From: Cryptomeria japonica
Taxonomy: Eukaryota > Streptophyta > Pinopsida > Cupressales > Cupressaceae
NCBI RefSeq assembly: GCF_030272615.1
Contig: NC_081412.1
Location: 40,726,791-40,790,790 of the forward strand
Reading direction: 5' to 3'
Length of the DNA stretch: 64,000 nt
Made by a program: the position numbers and the translations under genes. The notes beneath the pieces are model-generated. The model saw only the letters and a list, made by a program, of their open reading frames with translations. It searched no databases and was not told the origin of the DNA. How positions within the stretch are numbered: the stretch's first letter is position 1; each line of letters starts with the position of its first letter. Below, one piece after another: positions 1 to 12,223 of the stretch.

Positions 1-103
1 TCATATAGATAAGCAGATTAATATTTGCCAGGGTAAGCTAGCTAGAATATCACAGTCATTTGATTCTAATCTAGCCCTTACTAGAAATATAGAAGGACAA
101 GCA

Positions 104-1327
104 CATTAGATAGTTCAAATAGCCGGAAGACAACTGAGAAGGGGGGGGGGTGAATCAGTTGTCACAGATTACTGGAACCATCAACAATTTAAACTTTGAT
201 ATCAAAACCCAAAACATTAATATCAGAATAGCAGATAAACCAATTAAGCATAAACAATAATCATAGAATAAATACCATCCACATAACACCAAGATTTGTA
301 TGTGGAAAACCCGGTAAAGGGAAAAACCACAGTGGGAAGCCTACCCACAGTCAGATAATACTTTTGTAGTAAGTATGTGAATTATAATTGAGGACCTTGC
401 ATTTGTAGGAAGGCCAACAACCTAGAGAGCATTGCTCATGACAGAAGGAGCCTCACTGACTACATAGAAATCCAGACTACAATCTAGAGAGGAGTTGAAC
501 TGCAAAAGATACCATCTCATATGCCTGAGTACAGTTTTGGTTAAGATCAATACCGAAGGACTAAATCCTCTTATACAAACCCAATTCGATCTCCAATGAT
601 CGACCAACTCCTCTGCCTGAATGATATTACATTATTCGCACATTATATTCCTTGACCATGACCTCTTACATTAACCATGATGATCTACAATGAGATCTTA
701 CATTTATTTATACAAAACCCTCAGCCATAAATAATTAGGTCGGCCACCAGACAATAAACTAATTACATAATTACAAACCATGTTGACCTTAGACAAAACA
801 AATAAGATCAACACATAAGACATCCCGGAAACACATCAATAGGTCCTATCCACACGTTACATAAGAGCTGGTCCATAACCTAGATCAACCGAGACCCAGT
901 ATAGGTCCATACACTTCAGCAATGATCTCCATCCACCAAGTCTTGAACATGATCACCAACAGCATCCAAAAACTCCACCAGAAGTTGCACCAATACCACT
1001 TATGCAATTCATCAAAGATCTCCACCAAAATCTCTACCAGTGAAACCCTCGTCGGAACCAAAAAACCAATCTTCTAAGCAAGCAAGATAGAATCCGATCT
1101 CCAGACCAAAACCAACTAACCAAATATGAGCATGAGCATCATGAACAAGCCAATTCCATCACCAAACTATACCAAATCCTACCGGATCATGCTGGATCCA
1201 AGTTAACTAGAAACCACTCATTCTACCGAGACTAGAAGGGTGTCGGTAAAGCATCCAAACATCTAGTGTTGGCATCAATGACCAAACATTAATGCAACAC
1301 ATAATCAATTCCACCAAATGGCCAATA
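104..1327 (-). repeat. Element A 3' LTR
   Basis: The right edge is set by the reversed LTR start TATTGG (1,322-1,327) next to a pyrimidine tract that is the reversed polypurine tract (about 1,329-1,339). The left edge is approximate: a run of ten G (141-150) followed by TGAATCAG is the reversed form of the GATTCACCCC tail found near the ends of the B, C and E LTRs. The reversed accgtggttttccc-type tail motif lies at about 300-345. Bases 1-103 are flank in which I see nothing recognisable. Confidence 0.7.
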
Positions 1328-1690
1328 ATCTCCCCCTTTGGCATTGATGGAAACACTAGATATGAAAAACATCTAAGTACCAATAAATGTCGAACAAGTC
1401 TCCCCCAATGGAAGATGACCAACAAACTCCTGCATCAATATCTCCCCCTATGAATAATATATTTGTAAAGCTCCGAACAATAATATCACTTCCCCTTTCT
1501 TTTCTTTTTCACATCAATATCACTCCCCCTTTGACATCAATGCTAGAAATATGACAAAAATATCAAAGAAAAAATATAAACCACTGAATCACAAAGCTGA
1601 CTACTCCCATGAGTAGTAGCATCCCACATCAGTGCCAAAATGAATACTATCTCTATTAATGCATGCCAGACTGATGCCAAACCACATCAA

Positions 1691-4600
1691 TCAAGTCTCT
1701 ACTGGAGGGGTAGAAACTCCCAATCTGTCTCTCAGGTACTCAAATGATTCCTTGGACAAAGGTTTAGTGAAAATATCTGCAATCTTCTCTTTAGTGTTCA
1801 CATAAACCAATCTAACTTCATTTGCTTCCACCTTCTCCTTATAAAAGTTATACTTGATAGATATACACTTTATTATAGAATGAAATAATGGATTCTTTGA
1901 TATATAAATAACAACAGAGTTATCACAGTGAATAGCTACCAGTGCATCACAATCCACCTTTATATACTTCAACATTTCCTTCATCCATAAAAATTGTGTA
2001 CAATTAGTAGCAGTAGAAACATACTCAGCTTCAATAGTAGATAAAGAAGTACATGGTTGTTTCTTGCTGATCCATGAAACCAACTTCTTTCCAAGAAAGA
2101 AAGCTCCACTAGAAGTACTTTTTCAGTCATCAACATCTCCACCCCAAACAACATCTGTATATGCACATAAAGTAAATTTATCATCCTTAGGGTACCACAA
2201 GCCATATTTTGATGTACCTTGCAAGTATCTAAAAATCCTTTTCACCGCCATCTCATGATTTTCTCTAGGACCACTCTGAAATATTGAAACAATACAAACA
2301 ACATTCATAATGTCATGCCTAGTTTGAGTCAAATAAAGAAAACCTCCAATCATAGATTTGTATCTTGTAGGATTTACCGGTGCAGAAACATCTTTTCTTG
2401 TCAATTTCTCACTTGTAACCATAGGAGTACTTATCGGTTTAGAATCTCCCATACCAATTTTCTTCAACAATTCCTTAGCATATTTAGTTTGATAGATGAA
2501 AATACCTTTGTCAATCTAAGTAATCTGCAAACCTAAGAAAAATTTCATCTCACCAATCATAGACATCTCAAATTATTTCTCCATATTCTTAGAAAATTCT
2601 ATGCATATCTTGTCTTCACCTCCAGAAATAATGTCATCAACAAATACTTCAATAATTAGTATATCATCATCAGTGATTTTATAATATAAATTACAGTCAG
2701 CTTTTCCCTTAGTAAAACCAAGCTTTAAAAGATATTTATCCAACCTTGCATACCAAGCTCTAGGTGCTTGTTTCAATCCATATAAAGCTTTCCTTAACCT
2801 GTAAACCATATTTGTATCATCTGATAGTGAAAAACCATCAAGTTTCTCAATATAAACTTCCTCATCAATATCCCCATTCAAAAATGCACATTTAATATCC
2901 ATCTAATAAACCTTGTAGTTTTTATAAGTAGCACAGGCAAGAAATAATCTTACAGCTTCAATCCTAGCTATAGCTACAAAAATCTCTCCATAATCAATTC
3001 CTCCCTTCTAAGAATATCCTTTACAAACCAATCTAGTCTTATTTCTTATAACTTGACCATCCTTACTCAATTTATTCCTAAGAACCCATTTAGTTTCAAT
3101 AACATTTTTATTTTTAGGCCAGGGAACCAAGGTCCATGTGTTATTTTTCTCAATCTGATCTAATTCTTCTTCCATATCTTTCAACCAATATTCATCTTTA
3201 CATGCCTCAATTACTGATACCTGTTCAACTTGTGAGATTAAACATACCTCATTAGTTGCCAGTCTTCTTCTTGTCATCACTCCATTGCTCTTATCCCCAA
3301 TGATCTGATCTTTTGAATGATTTAATCTCACATACCTAGGAGTCTTCTGACTTTCTGTTCCTCTTCCCTGTCCTTCAATTACTGTAGAATTATTTGATAT
3401 TGTCAAAGTAACTGGTTCAACTCTCTGTTCTGATAAAGGTGCTACTGATTCAGATATAATCATTTTCACTGCCAGTTCCTTCTCATAAACTTTGATTTGA
3501 CTTCTGTTAAGCTCATCTAATTTGACATTAGTACTCTCCACAATTCTTTGCAATCTCTTGTTATAACATCTATATGCTTTTCTTTCATTAGAATAACCAA
3601 GAAATATGCCTTCATCACATCTAGGATCAAATTTCCCAATAATATCATCTCTTCTGATATAACATTTACTACCAAAAATTTTGAAATACTTAACTGTAGG
3701 TGTATTGCCAAACCATAATTCATAAGGTGTCTTACTGGTTTCACCTTTGATATGTACTCTATTGAATATATAAACCATTGTACTCACTGCTTCTCTCCAG
3801 TAGATATGAGGTAGACTAGCTTCCATCATCATTGTTCTAGCACCATCCAAGAAAGTTTTGTTCTTTCTTTCCACAACTCCATTCTGCTGAGGTATCCCGG
3901 GAGCAGAAAATTGTCTCCTTATACCATGCTTGTCACAAAAGTTATTAAACTCACCAGATGTAAAATCTCCACCATGATCTGATCTCAAACACTTAATCTT
4001 CAATCCTATCTCAATTTTCACTTTAGCCTTAAAGATTTTAAACTTTTTCAAATGCTTTAGATTTCTCTCTCAGAAAAGTAACCCACATCATTCTAGAATA
4101 ATCATCAATAATTAGCATGAAATATCTATCACCTTGAAAATTTTTAACTCTAGCAGGGCCACACAAATTAATATGAATACGATAAAGAATGTCATTTGAT
4201 TTATCTTGTATACTCCTAAAAGAGGTTCTAACATGTTTACCCATTTGACATTCTTTACATACCGGATTATATGGATTTATAATCTTAGGTATATCCCTAA
4301 CTGCCTTAGTTGAATTGATCTTCACAATGCAATCAAAATTCACATGACACAACCTTTTATGTCGTAGATAACTCTCATCAATCTATGTAATCAAACATGT
4401 CTTCTCACTGGAGTTCAAATGAAATATATTTCCTTTTGTCTGTGTATCGGTTGCTATCTCCAAGCCAGATCTGTTCATGATTTTGCATTTTCCATCCTTG
4501 AACTATAGTTGAAATCCCTTATCTACCAATTGTCCTACACTCAAAAGATTATGCCTTCAAACCTTTAACATAATAAACATTGTTAGTATTGTTCTTACCA

Positions 4601-5103
4601 TCCAATGATATAGTTCATTTTCCTGAAATGATCATACATGCTTTTTCTTCTCCAAATCTAACTAGACCACCATCAAATTCTTGCAAAGATAAAAAAATTC
4701 CTTTATCTCCAGTCATATGATGTGAACAACCACTATCAATTACCCATTCATCCTTTTCTTTAATTTTAGTAGCAAGTACCTTATCTTCAGGTACATTCTC
4801 TTACAGTGTCGTATCATCTTCCTTGATAGCAAAGAACAGCCATTGCCAGATCCACTAGCAGAGCCTTCTATCGATTCATCATCAGAATCAGTAATGCCTT
4901 TCTCATCCAATATGTAGAAGGATTTGTCTCTGTTTTTCTTATATTTATACTTGTTCTGATATCTAGGGTTAGGCTTAAATGATCTTCTAACTCTTTCTTC
5001 AAATCTTGAATTCTTTTCAAGACATCTAGATGAAAAATGACCAATCTTATTACATGTAAAACATTTATATGAAACAAAGGAGGGTAAATCTGGCAAAATT
5101 TTG
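1691..5103 (-). pseudogene. Element A gag-pol remains
   Basis: Read leftward: zinc knuckle CFTCNKIGHFSSRC (about 5,030-5,075); protease motif DSGCSHHMTG (about 4,700-4,735); integrase with the IIDDYSRMMW core and DHGGDF (about 3,900-4,350, with its C-terminal part down to about 3,200); reverse transcriptase with YGLKQAPRAWYARLDK and FVDDII (about 2,600-3,100); RNase H with CDN and DIFTKPL (about 1,700-2,480). Domain order PR-IN-RT-RH is diagnostic of Ty1/copia. It is a decayed copy and not a host gene. Confidence 0.85.
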
Positions 5104-6670
5104 CCAGCATAACCCCCTATAATTTCACAATATCAAGCTAAATAATACAGAAAGGAAATAATAAAACATTTACATATAAACAAAAATAAAGACTTAACCA
5201 AAAAAAATTTCTTTTACAATACACACTAGAAAACTATAGAGAAAGGAGAAATGCTTGAGCTAATATATAAAAGAAATAAATAACTAGGCAGAAGCTATCC
5301 AACCTTGGAAAGCTTTCCTGGAGATCTTGAGGAGGAGCTCCTACGATCAAATATCCACGCCAATCCTCATTTCTCCAACATGCATCCAAGAAGATTTTGA
5401 AAAACAATTCTCCAATAGATTCTTGCCTCCTTCCCATGTCCTCCTAAAAAAACATCCTTTCTTTTTCTTTTTTTGAAAAATATGTAACCTAAACCTTTTT
5501 TGGTTGAAAAATATTTCCCCAACATATAATATTCCATTTTAAAAACTAAAAGATTTTATTTTATTTCCTAATTCCCACAAAAAGTAAATGAAAATGCAAT
5601 TTCCCAAAAATCATTACTTTCCCCTTTTTTTTCTTTTCTCCTTCCCATTTAATTAACTTTCTAAAAAAAATAACTAAGGAAAGTAAATCTACTTGATTTT
5701 ATTTATTTCTAATTTATTTTCGAAATCTAGAGAACAACAAATGTATTTAATTTTATTTATTTTCCCACTAAGGTTTAAATAAAATTATATTTCTACAATC
5801 ATGAAATTTGCAAACTAATAAAGGAAGGAAAATTTATTTTTAAAATCTAGAGAATAATAAATGCAACTAATTTATTTTCTACTAAATTTAAATAAAATTA
5901 TATTTTTAATATAATGCAATTTGCAACTAAATTTAATCACTTCACTTAATTAATTAAATTCAAAATCACTAAAGCATTATAATTCATAACTTAAATATGC
6001 TAACTATAAAGTGACACCATAAAATCAATTAATTAATCCAATCTACTAGGGCACACAAACCGATAAGACCCAAGCAAGGACTCTGAAAAAGTCAAACAAA
6101 CCGACTCAACGACCGGACAGAACTAAAAGGGACGACCAACTGATGACACTCGCAAGAGTGTAACTGAGATACAATTAGGGTCAACCACTATCTCCTCCAC
6201 TCCCATCGGACAAGTAAGGCATGCTCAGACCTGTGGAGCCAGGTGGAGATGATACCTCGTACCTACCCGGTACTTGTACCTGCAATGACTTGCATCATCG
6301 AACCACATATGCATATATACAAATATAGAATACACGACACGCACACCGATGAAGGAGAATCACGACATTCCCTGTCTCACCAAAGTGAGTGAAGGAAAAT
6401 CATCCCCTTGCATCCAATACACTCGCAAACACACAACATATAATTATACATTGCATAGATAAAGTAAAGTGTTAGTACATAACAATAATCCATAAAATAC
6501 CACAAATCACTAGTACTGAAATACTGCAAATAAATCATGCATCTCATATCCAGATAAAACATGAAATAATGTCATATAAGTCTGAATAACACATAATGGT
6601 AATGTATCCACTGAAAGTAAACAATAGTAAAATATGAGTCTAATAAGATCAATCGAGGAGGGGTACTACA
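5104..6670 (-). mobile_element. Possible solo LTR (K), gypsy-like
   Basis: A non-coding block about 1.57 kb long that starts TGCCAGCATAACCCC and ends GGGGTACTACA. Read on the minus strand it begins TGTAGTACCCC and ends in CA, as LTRs do. It contains a promoter-like TATA stretch (6,306-6,325) and a GC-richer tract at 6,050-6,300. It begins just where element A gag stops. No target-site duplication is visible and there is no partner LTR in the window, so this could also be a truncated LTR or another repeat. The short open frame at 5,234-5,437 shows no domain. Confidence 0.35.
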
Positions 6671-6839
6671 AAAGAAATCTATTAATTAAATGAAAAGAAT
6701 AAATCATTTAAATAACTTTATATATGATAAAAATTATTGAAAAAAATGTTTATTCATTTAATTTTACTAAAATATTAATTTAGTATTAAAACATATGAGA
6801 TTGTAATGACTTTCTAGTTATGCTTCTTCACCATCAACT

Positions 6840-7241
6840 TGTTTAAGCCCAACATATTCTTGTAATTATTTCATTCAATTTTATTTGGAGTTAAATAGAT
6901 GAAGATATTTTTTATGTGGTTTACTTATGGTTTTAGTTTGATTTGAGCATGGAGAGATCACTTATGGGGATTTCTATTCCTAGTGGCTTAATTGCTAAAA
7001 ATAGTTACTAGGGGGCCTCAGTCTCCATGAAATTATCACCTTTGTTCAAATCTGTAAGCTCAACGACCTAGTGAAGGCCCTCAACTTGTGAATACAACCA
7101 CCTAGCAAACAAATACATCTTGTAGGAACATTAGCCTATTGGAGGCACATGGCTTATGAGCTCAACAAACTTACCAAGATCTGAAAATTAGAAGCCACGA
7201 CAATAATATTTATTATAATTAAACACTATACTACACCTTTA
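6840..7241 (+). repeat. R1 repeat, first part (left of element C)
   Basis: This stretch matches 28,180-28,570 base for base over long parts (for example CTATTGG..GGCACATGG-type phrases and TATCACCTTTGTTCAAA). It is the start of an old repeat unit that resumes at 21,050 after element C and again at 27,999 after element D. No coding potential. The preceding 6,671-6,839 is AT-rich sequence with nothing recognisable. Confidence 0.6.
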
Positions 7242-8198
7242 TGTTGGAATCAAGGATCACTAAGAGGGGGGGGTGAATCAGTGATCTACCAGTTTGCAGA
7301 TTTTTTAACTTAACTTTAAACCACCAGAAGCAAGTACTTGAAACTGAAATGCAGAAACATAGAATAAACAACCACAAGATCATAACACCGGTATTTTTAT
7401 GTGGAAACCCAAATGGGAAAAACTACAGTGGGATTTGAACCCATAATATTATTCCACTATGGCCAGAAGAAAAATAATAGTACAAAATGGGAATGCACAG
7501 GCATTTAGGCACATTGCCTAGAGCTCACTACTCAATTACAATAACCCGGAAGGCTACAACCCTCACAGAAGTCTCACTAACTTACAAGATAGTTACAATG
7601 ATTAATTACAATGAATAAACTCTGAAATAGAATCTCCAATGCTTGGATGAGTTCCGGTTGAGTGCCAAATATACTGACTAACTCCCTTCTATTGATCTTC
7701 TCTGTTCTACCCTATTCTCTGTCTCAGTCAACTACCGAATCAAGAATTCACATGTGAAACTGCACCAAAATGGATTCTCGATCACCTCTCACTCGCATAC
7801 AATCACATCATTCACCAAAAATATCATACACACCAAACTTATATACCAGAAACCATAAAATAGGTCATACATCATGTCGGCCTACAAGTGTAACATGTAG
7901 TCACATGTCGACTTGACCGGATCACTAGAGATAAATGTGGATCACAAAATGATGTGTCTAAGTCAGCCCAATCATCCCAAACATGATTCAATGCACGAAA
8001 ATCACTAGAAAGCTTTTGGACCCAAAAATGCTCTGTTCATCCAGAAATATTGGTTAATCAGCTACCGGTTAACACCCACTTCCGGATAGGAATAATTATG
8101 ATCACCGGATTGAATCTCCATGAAGAGTTTCCATCAATGAAATCCCTAAACCAATATTCAGCCACCAAAAACCATCAGATGAGTGTCAATTGCCAACA
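7242..8198 (-). repeat. Element C 3' LTR (left)
   Basis: It runs from TGTTGGAATCAAGG to TTGCCAACA, flanked on the left by CTTTA and on the right by the reversed polypurine tract. Near the left edge is the reversed G-run plus TGAATCAG tail shared with the copia LTRs of this window. It aligns end to end with 20,096-21,049. Confidence 0.9.
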
Positions 8199-11096
8199 AT
8201 CTCTCCCTTTGGCATTGACAGCAACACTCGTGAAAAATGGCTAAGTGTTGAGCATTGTACACTGATTCAAATGAATTTCTAAGTCTCCCCCTTAGACAAA
8301 TAATTCCACTCTCCTTAACATTTTTCACTTTATCTCTCCCCCTTTGAGAGCAATGCCAAAGATGGGGTGATGCCCAAAATTTATATACAGAGATATTCAA
8401 AAAATTTACAAATACTTGAAGATGTTAGCATAAATAGTCTTCAAAAATCCTACGTGAGTATCCCACCCACTCTACAAGTTATCCAAAACTGTGATAAATG
8501 GACTAAATATAATATCATGAATTTTTAATTCCCTTAGGTTAGATGGCACAGGCTGGGCCATTTCTTTTATACAATCTACCTTGTTACTCAACATGATGTC
8601 CAACCAAGGGGTAATTAGGTTCCAGAGTTCACCAATTTTTCTCAAAATTTTGTCGTTGTTCACTTTTAGACTTGAGATATGATCATTTAAAGCTATAACC
8701 TGCCCTTTTACACTTCTAGTTAAAGTTACATTAGGATCAAAGGACTGTGAAATGCTAGCAAGCTTGCCCTGACATACACCTATCTGCTTGTCTATATCTA
8801 CAATGAATTTAGGCAAGATTTGTACATTTTACCCCCTTCTGACCATGTGTCAGAAATAATCTGCAATCTCTTATTTAGTATCTCTCTATCATCCTCAATC
8901 ATCTTCCAGAATGTTTTTATCCTAACATCCTTAAATTCATCCAAAATTGTCTGAGTAGCAGACTTCTATAAAGAATCAAAACTGGTATTTACACTCTTAA
9001 TGAATTTCAACAATTTACCGGAGGGGCTATTGTTATAATCCAACTATACATCTGGAGCCACCTTCTACAAAACATCTACTAACATCAAAATTAGCTTCTT
9101 GTCTTTAGATTCAAACTTTACCAAATCCTAGCTAGCCTGAGATTGCACACTAGCTGCGAGCATGAGCTTTTCCGCATGAGACATCTGTCCAAGGTTTAGT
9201 GGTCCGTCTAGATTTATAGGAATTTGAGTTGGGATCCATGTAATTGAAGGAGTGACTATTTCCAAATTAGCTACACCTTTTCCCTTGTCAAACTCTCCAA
9301 CTTTTGCCTCTTTAGTCTCAACATCCTTCTCATTTTCACCATCCCCTTTATCTTTTGAACTGGTGTTGCCACTTAGTGCAGTATCAACCTATTGGATCTT
9401 AAGGGTTCCAGATATGTCCACCATTGGAGGAGTATCACCAGTCTTAGCATCAAGTGTGGTGTTATCTTTATCTTCTGGATGATCCTTAGTTTGAGTTTCA
9501 TCCTTCTAACCATCGAAAACACCTTTCTTTTCTTCTGGCAGAGAGGAATTAAATGCATCCTTGTATAGGGGATCATGTTGAATGATATTTCTCTATATAT
9601 TCTCTCTCTTTCCTCACCTCTTCCACATTACCAACATTAGCCTGTTCACCCTGTTCTTACTTTAAAATTATTTCTTATTTGTCTCCTCAATCAACCTCTT
9701 GGCTTCATCATGAGTGATAGAAGTACAAACATTTATTATCTCTCTCTCTCTCTCCTTCATGTGTCCTTTTCAATCATACTTGTTGTCATTCTCCTTGTAT
9801 CTATAAGATTGTACAAGTCCTTAGGAATGGTCTTCTCCAATTCAATTAATGTCTTGCTAAAATTGTGTAAATATAATACAACAACTTCCCCAATCTTTCT
9901 TTGATCACCCTCATCTGAATTCTCATATATTCTTCAAGTTTATATCAGCTATTAGTTGATTTGCTGATAGTGGAGGAACAATTGTGTACTTACCTTGTAT
10001 TTTACCACACTCAAGGTCTTTGTCAATTTGACCTCTGACCTATCTACCTCTTTTGGATTTTCTGGTAGGAGTAGGATCATATTTTGCCTTCTTTCTCTAT
10101 TGGGATCCACTGAATTGTGACTTCCTCACCACTTTGACAAATTCACCTTTCTTCTTTGCCTTTCTTGCTTCTTCCTTAGAATCTATTTCAAAGGCTACCA
10201 AAGATACTACAACATAAGTTCTCTTAGGCTTCTCCTTTGGCTTTAACACACTTTTCCCAAATGGGATAGGTCCTATAGATTGTGTCATTGGAGCAGGAAT
10301 AGATTTGGTCTATTTAGGTTTTGCCTTGGAGGGAACCGGATTAACCTTAGGTTCATTGGTTTCCTCTTTGGTCTCTTTATTTGCATGACTCTCCCTTGCT
10401 TTCTTCACCTCCTTCCAAGTGAAACCCATCTAAACTACCACCTCCTCAGCGATCTTTGTAACATTCCTTTTTCTAGAAGGTGCAATGAATTGTTTGTGCA
10501 GTTCAAGATCTTTCTCCTTGAATGTTTTAAATCTTCCTTCTTTGGGATCCACCAGTTGACTCAAAAGATGTTGGGTATATGCCTCAAGTGTGATGGAGTC
10601 AACTTCATACCCCATGGGCATGATCCACACCATTTTAGGCTCAACTACTTCCATTAGATATTGATCTTTGTCGATAATGAAGCATATGGTTTGCTCATAC
10701 TTATCAATAATTTCCTTAGGGATCCTCTCTCTTCTTTTCAATGCAGCTTGAAAGGATTTAAATTGTCCCCAAAGAGAATATATTCTCATTGTTGCATCAC
10801 CAATTCCCCATAATCCCTCTTTAATCCGCATGGCCACCAGTCTATCATAGGCCCATTGGACCTTTCCTTTCAAGTTGGGTATCTCATTCAGGAAGTATAT
10901 ACAAATCCAAGCAAATAAGAAGAGTCCCATATTTTAAAGTGTTTTTTTTACCCTGCTTGATCTTCTTCAAATTGCTCAAAAACTCATTCAGAAGGGTTGA
11001 ACATAGGTCATACCTGTTTTCATCATTGAGCATCTGGTATGTAGAGTAAATGGCAGTATCGGAGATAGACCTGTACCTACTTGATTGGTAAACCTT
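8199..11096 (-). pseudogene. Element C 3' half: remains of the second ORF
   Basis: Minus-strand open pieces at 8,472-8,816 (coiled-coil-like, with many Leu/Ile/Lys), 10,097-10,288 (Lys/Arg-rich) and 10,430-10,930 (acidic and aromatic-rich, beginning MGLFLFAW). They are co-linear with the minus-strand coding remains on the other side of element B (17,941-18,505), so element B inserted within this region. No reverse transcriptase, integrase or protease motif is seen. I do not recognise the protein family. Confidence 0.5.
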
Positions 11097-11101
11097 TTAA
11101 C

Positions 11102-12167
11102 TATTGGTATTATGGATGCATTGCATTGGTTTTGTCATTGATGTCAACACTTTTCAACACTTATCCTTTTGGAGATCTTTGGTTATGTTCACCGACAAGA
11201 CTCAGTGACTTATGCATAGTCACCAGTATCTGGTTCACTGATAGGTTGTAATGTTCACCGGCACTGAGAATGACTTGTTATCATCTGGAGATCACTTGGT
11301 TATGTCAAAGACATGGTTTGGACACTTAGTTTTGGAGATTTGGTTATTGGTCTAATTGATTTAACATATTTGTTGTTTACCGGCAAATGGGTCTAGGTTA
11401 TGGACCAGCTAGCGTTATCTATTCGAGATCAGCATGACACGTTATGGAGATAGTTTAAACAATTAATATTATTGTTGAGCCGACTTGATGCATCACATCT
11501 TGACTTACTTGTAATAGATTTAATTATATTATTCTTAGTAAGCCGACCTACACATTTGGTCTTAGGTTTTGGTATATATGTAAGATCTCAATTGTGAGAT
11601 TGATATAGGGAAGAGATAAGGTAATATAAGGTTGTGATACTCGGTATATGCAAATATAAGTAGAGCTACTCACGCAGACATCATTTGAAGATTCAAGGAA
11701 GAAAACAATTAGAGCTTAATCAGTACTGAATCTAGAATTGGAGATGCTACTTTGAGCAGTACATTATTATTGGATTTAATCATCCAATTGTAGTCAGTGT
11801 GACTCTCATTTTGTGATTGAGCAGTGAGCTCTAGGTAGCTAGCCTATCTGCATGTGCAGACCCCATTTGTATACACATACTATCTGCAATAGTATCATTT
11901 GATTGTGGGTAAGTTTTCCCACCGTAGTTTGTCCCCTTACAAGGTTTCCACATACAAATCTCTATGCTATGTGTTGTGGATGTTGTTTCTCTTTCTATTT
12001 CATGCATTAAGTTTCATCGGTACTATTATTAACTGTTAATCTGTTCACCGGCATTAAGTTTGGTTTACCAGTATTAAGTATCAAGTTTGATTAAATTATA
12101 TTTGGGTTGAGATTAATAGAAAATTGATTCACCTCCATCCCCTCTCAGTTGCCTCCGGGTCCTAACA
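11102..12167 (+). repeat. Element B 5' LTR
   Basis: 1,066 bp, from TATTGGTATTATGG to TCCTAACA. Preceded by TTAAC and followed by the Met-tRNA primer site. It contains a single copy of the 46-bp unit that is present four times in the 3' LTR. Confidence 0.92.
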
Positions 12168-12169
12168 AT

Positions 12170-12182
12170 TGGTATCAGAGCC
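12170..12182 (+). other. Element B primer binding site
   Basis: TGGTATCAGAGCC, complementary to the 3' end of plant initiator Met-tRNA, two bases after the LTR end. Confidence 0.9.
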
Positions 12183-12223
12183 TAGTCCTCTTTTTGCAAA
12201 AGTTTAACAACCTGAGGAGATTC

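Larger units (their letters stand above)
104..5103 (-). mobile_element. Element A: Ty1/copia fossil, 5'-truncated
   Basis: Minus-strand copia element. Its 3' LTR lies at the left (about 104-1,327) and the coding region runs leftward from about 5,103. In element order one sees a CCHC zinc knuckle, an aspartic protease motif, integrase, reverse transcriptase and RNase H. The 5' LTR, primer site and N-terminal gag are missing: copia sequence stops near 5,103, where an unrelated LTR-like block begins. The RT motif FVDDII and the ending DIFTKPL match the lineage of elements B and E; the SIRE-like lineage assignment is tentative. The coding region is interrupted roughly eight times. The outer LTR edge is blurred and no target-site duplication can be read. 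Confidence 0.85.

Noticed and set aside
5234-5437. Minus-strand open frame beginning MGRRQESIGELFFK
   Set aside because: Inside the LTR-like block K; no recognisable domain, and a frame of 67 codons is expected by chance.
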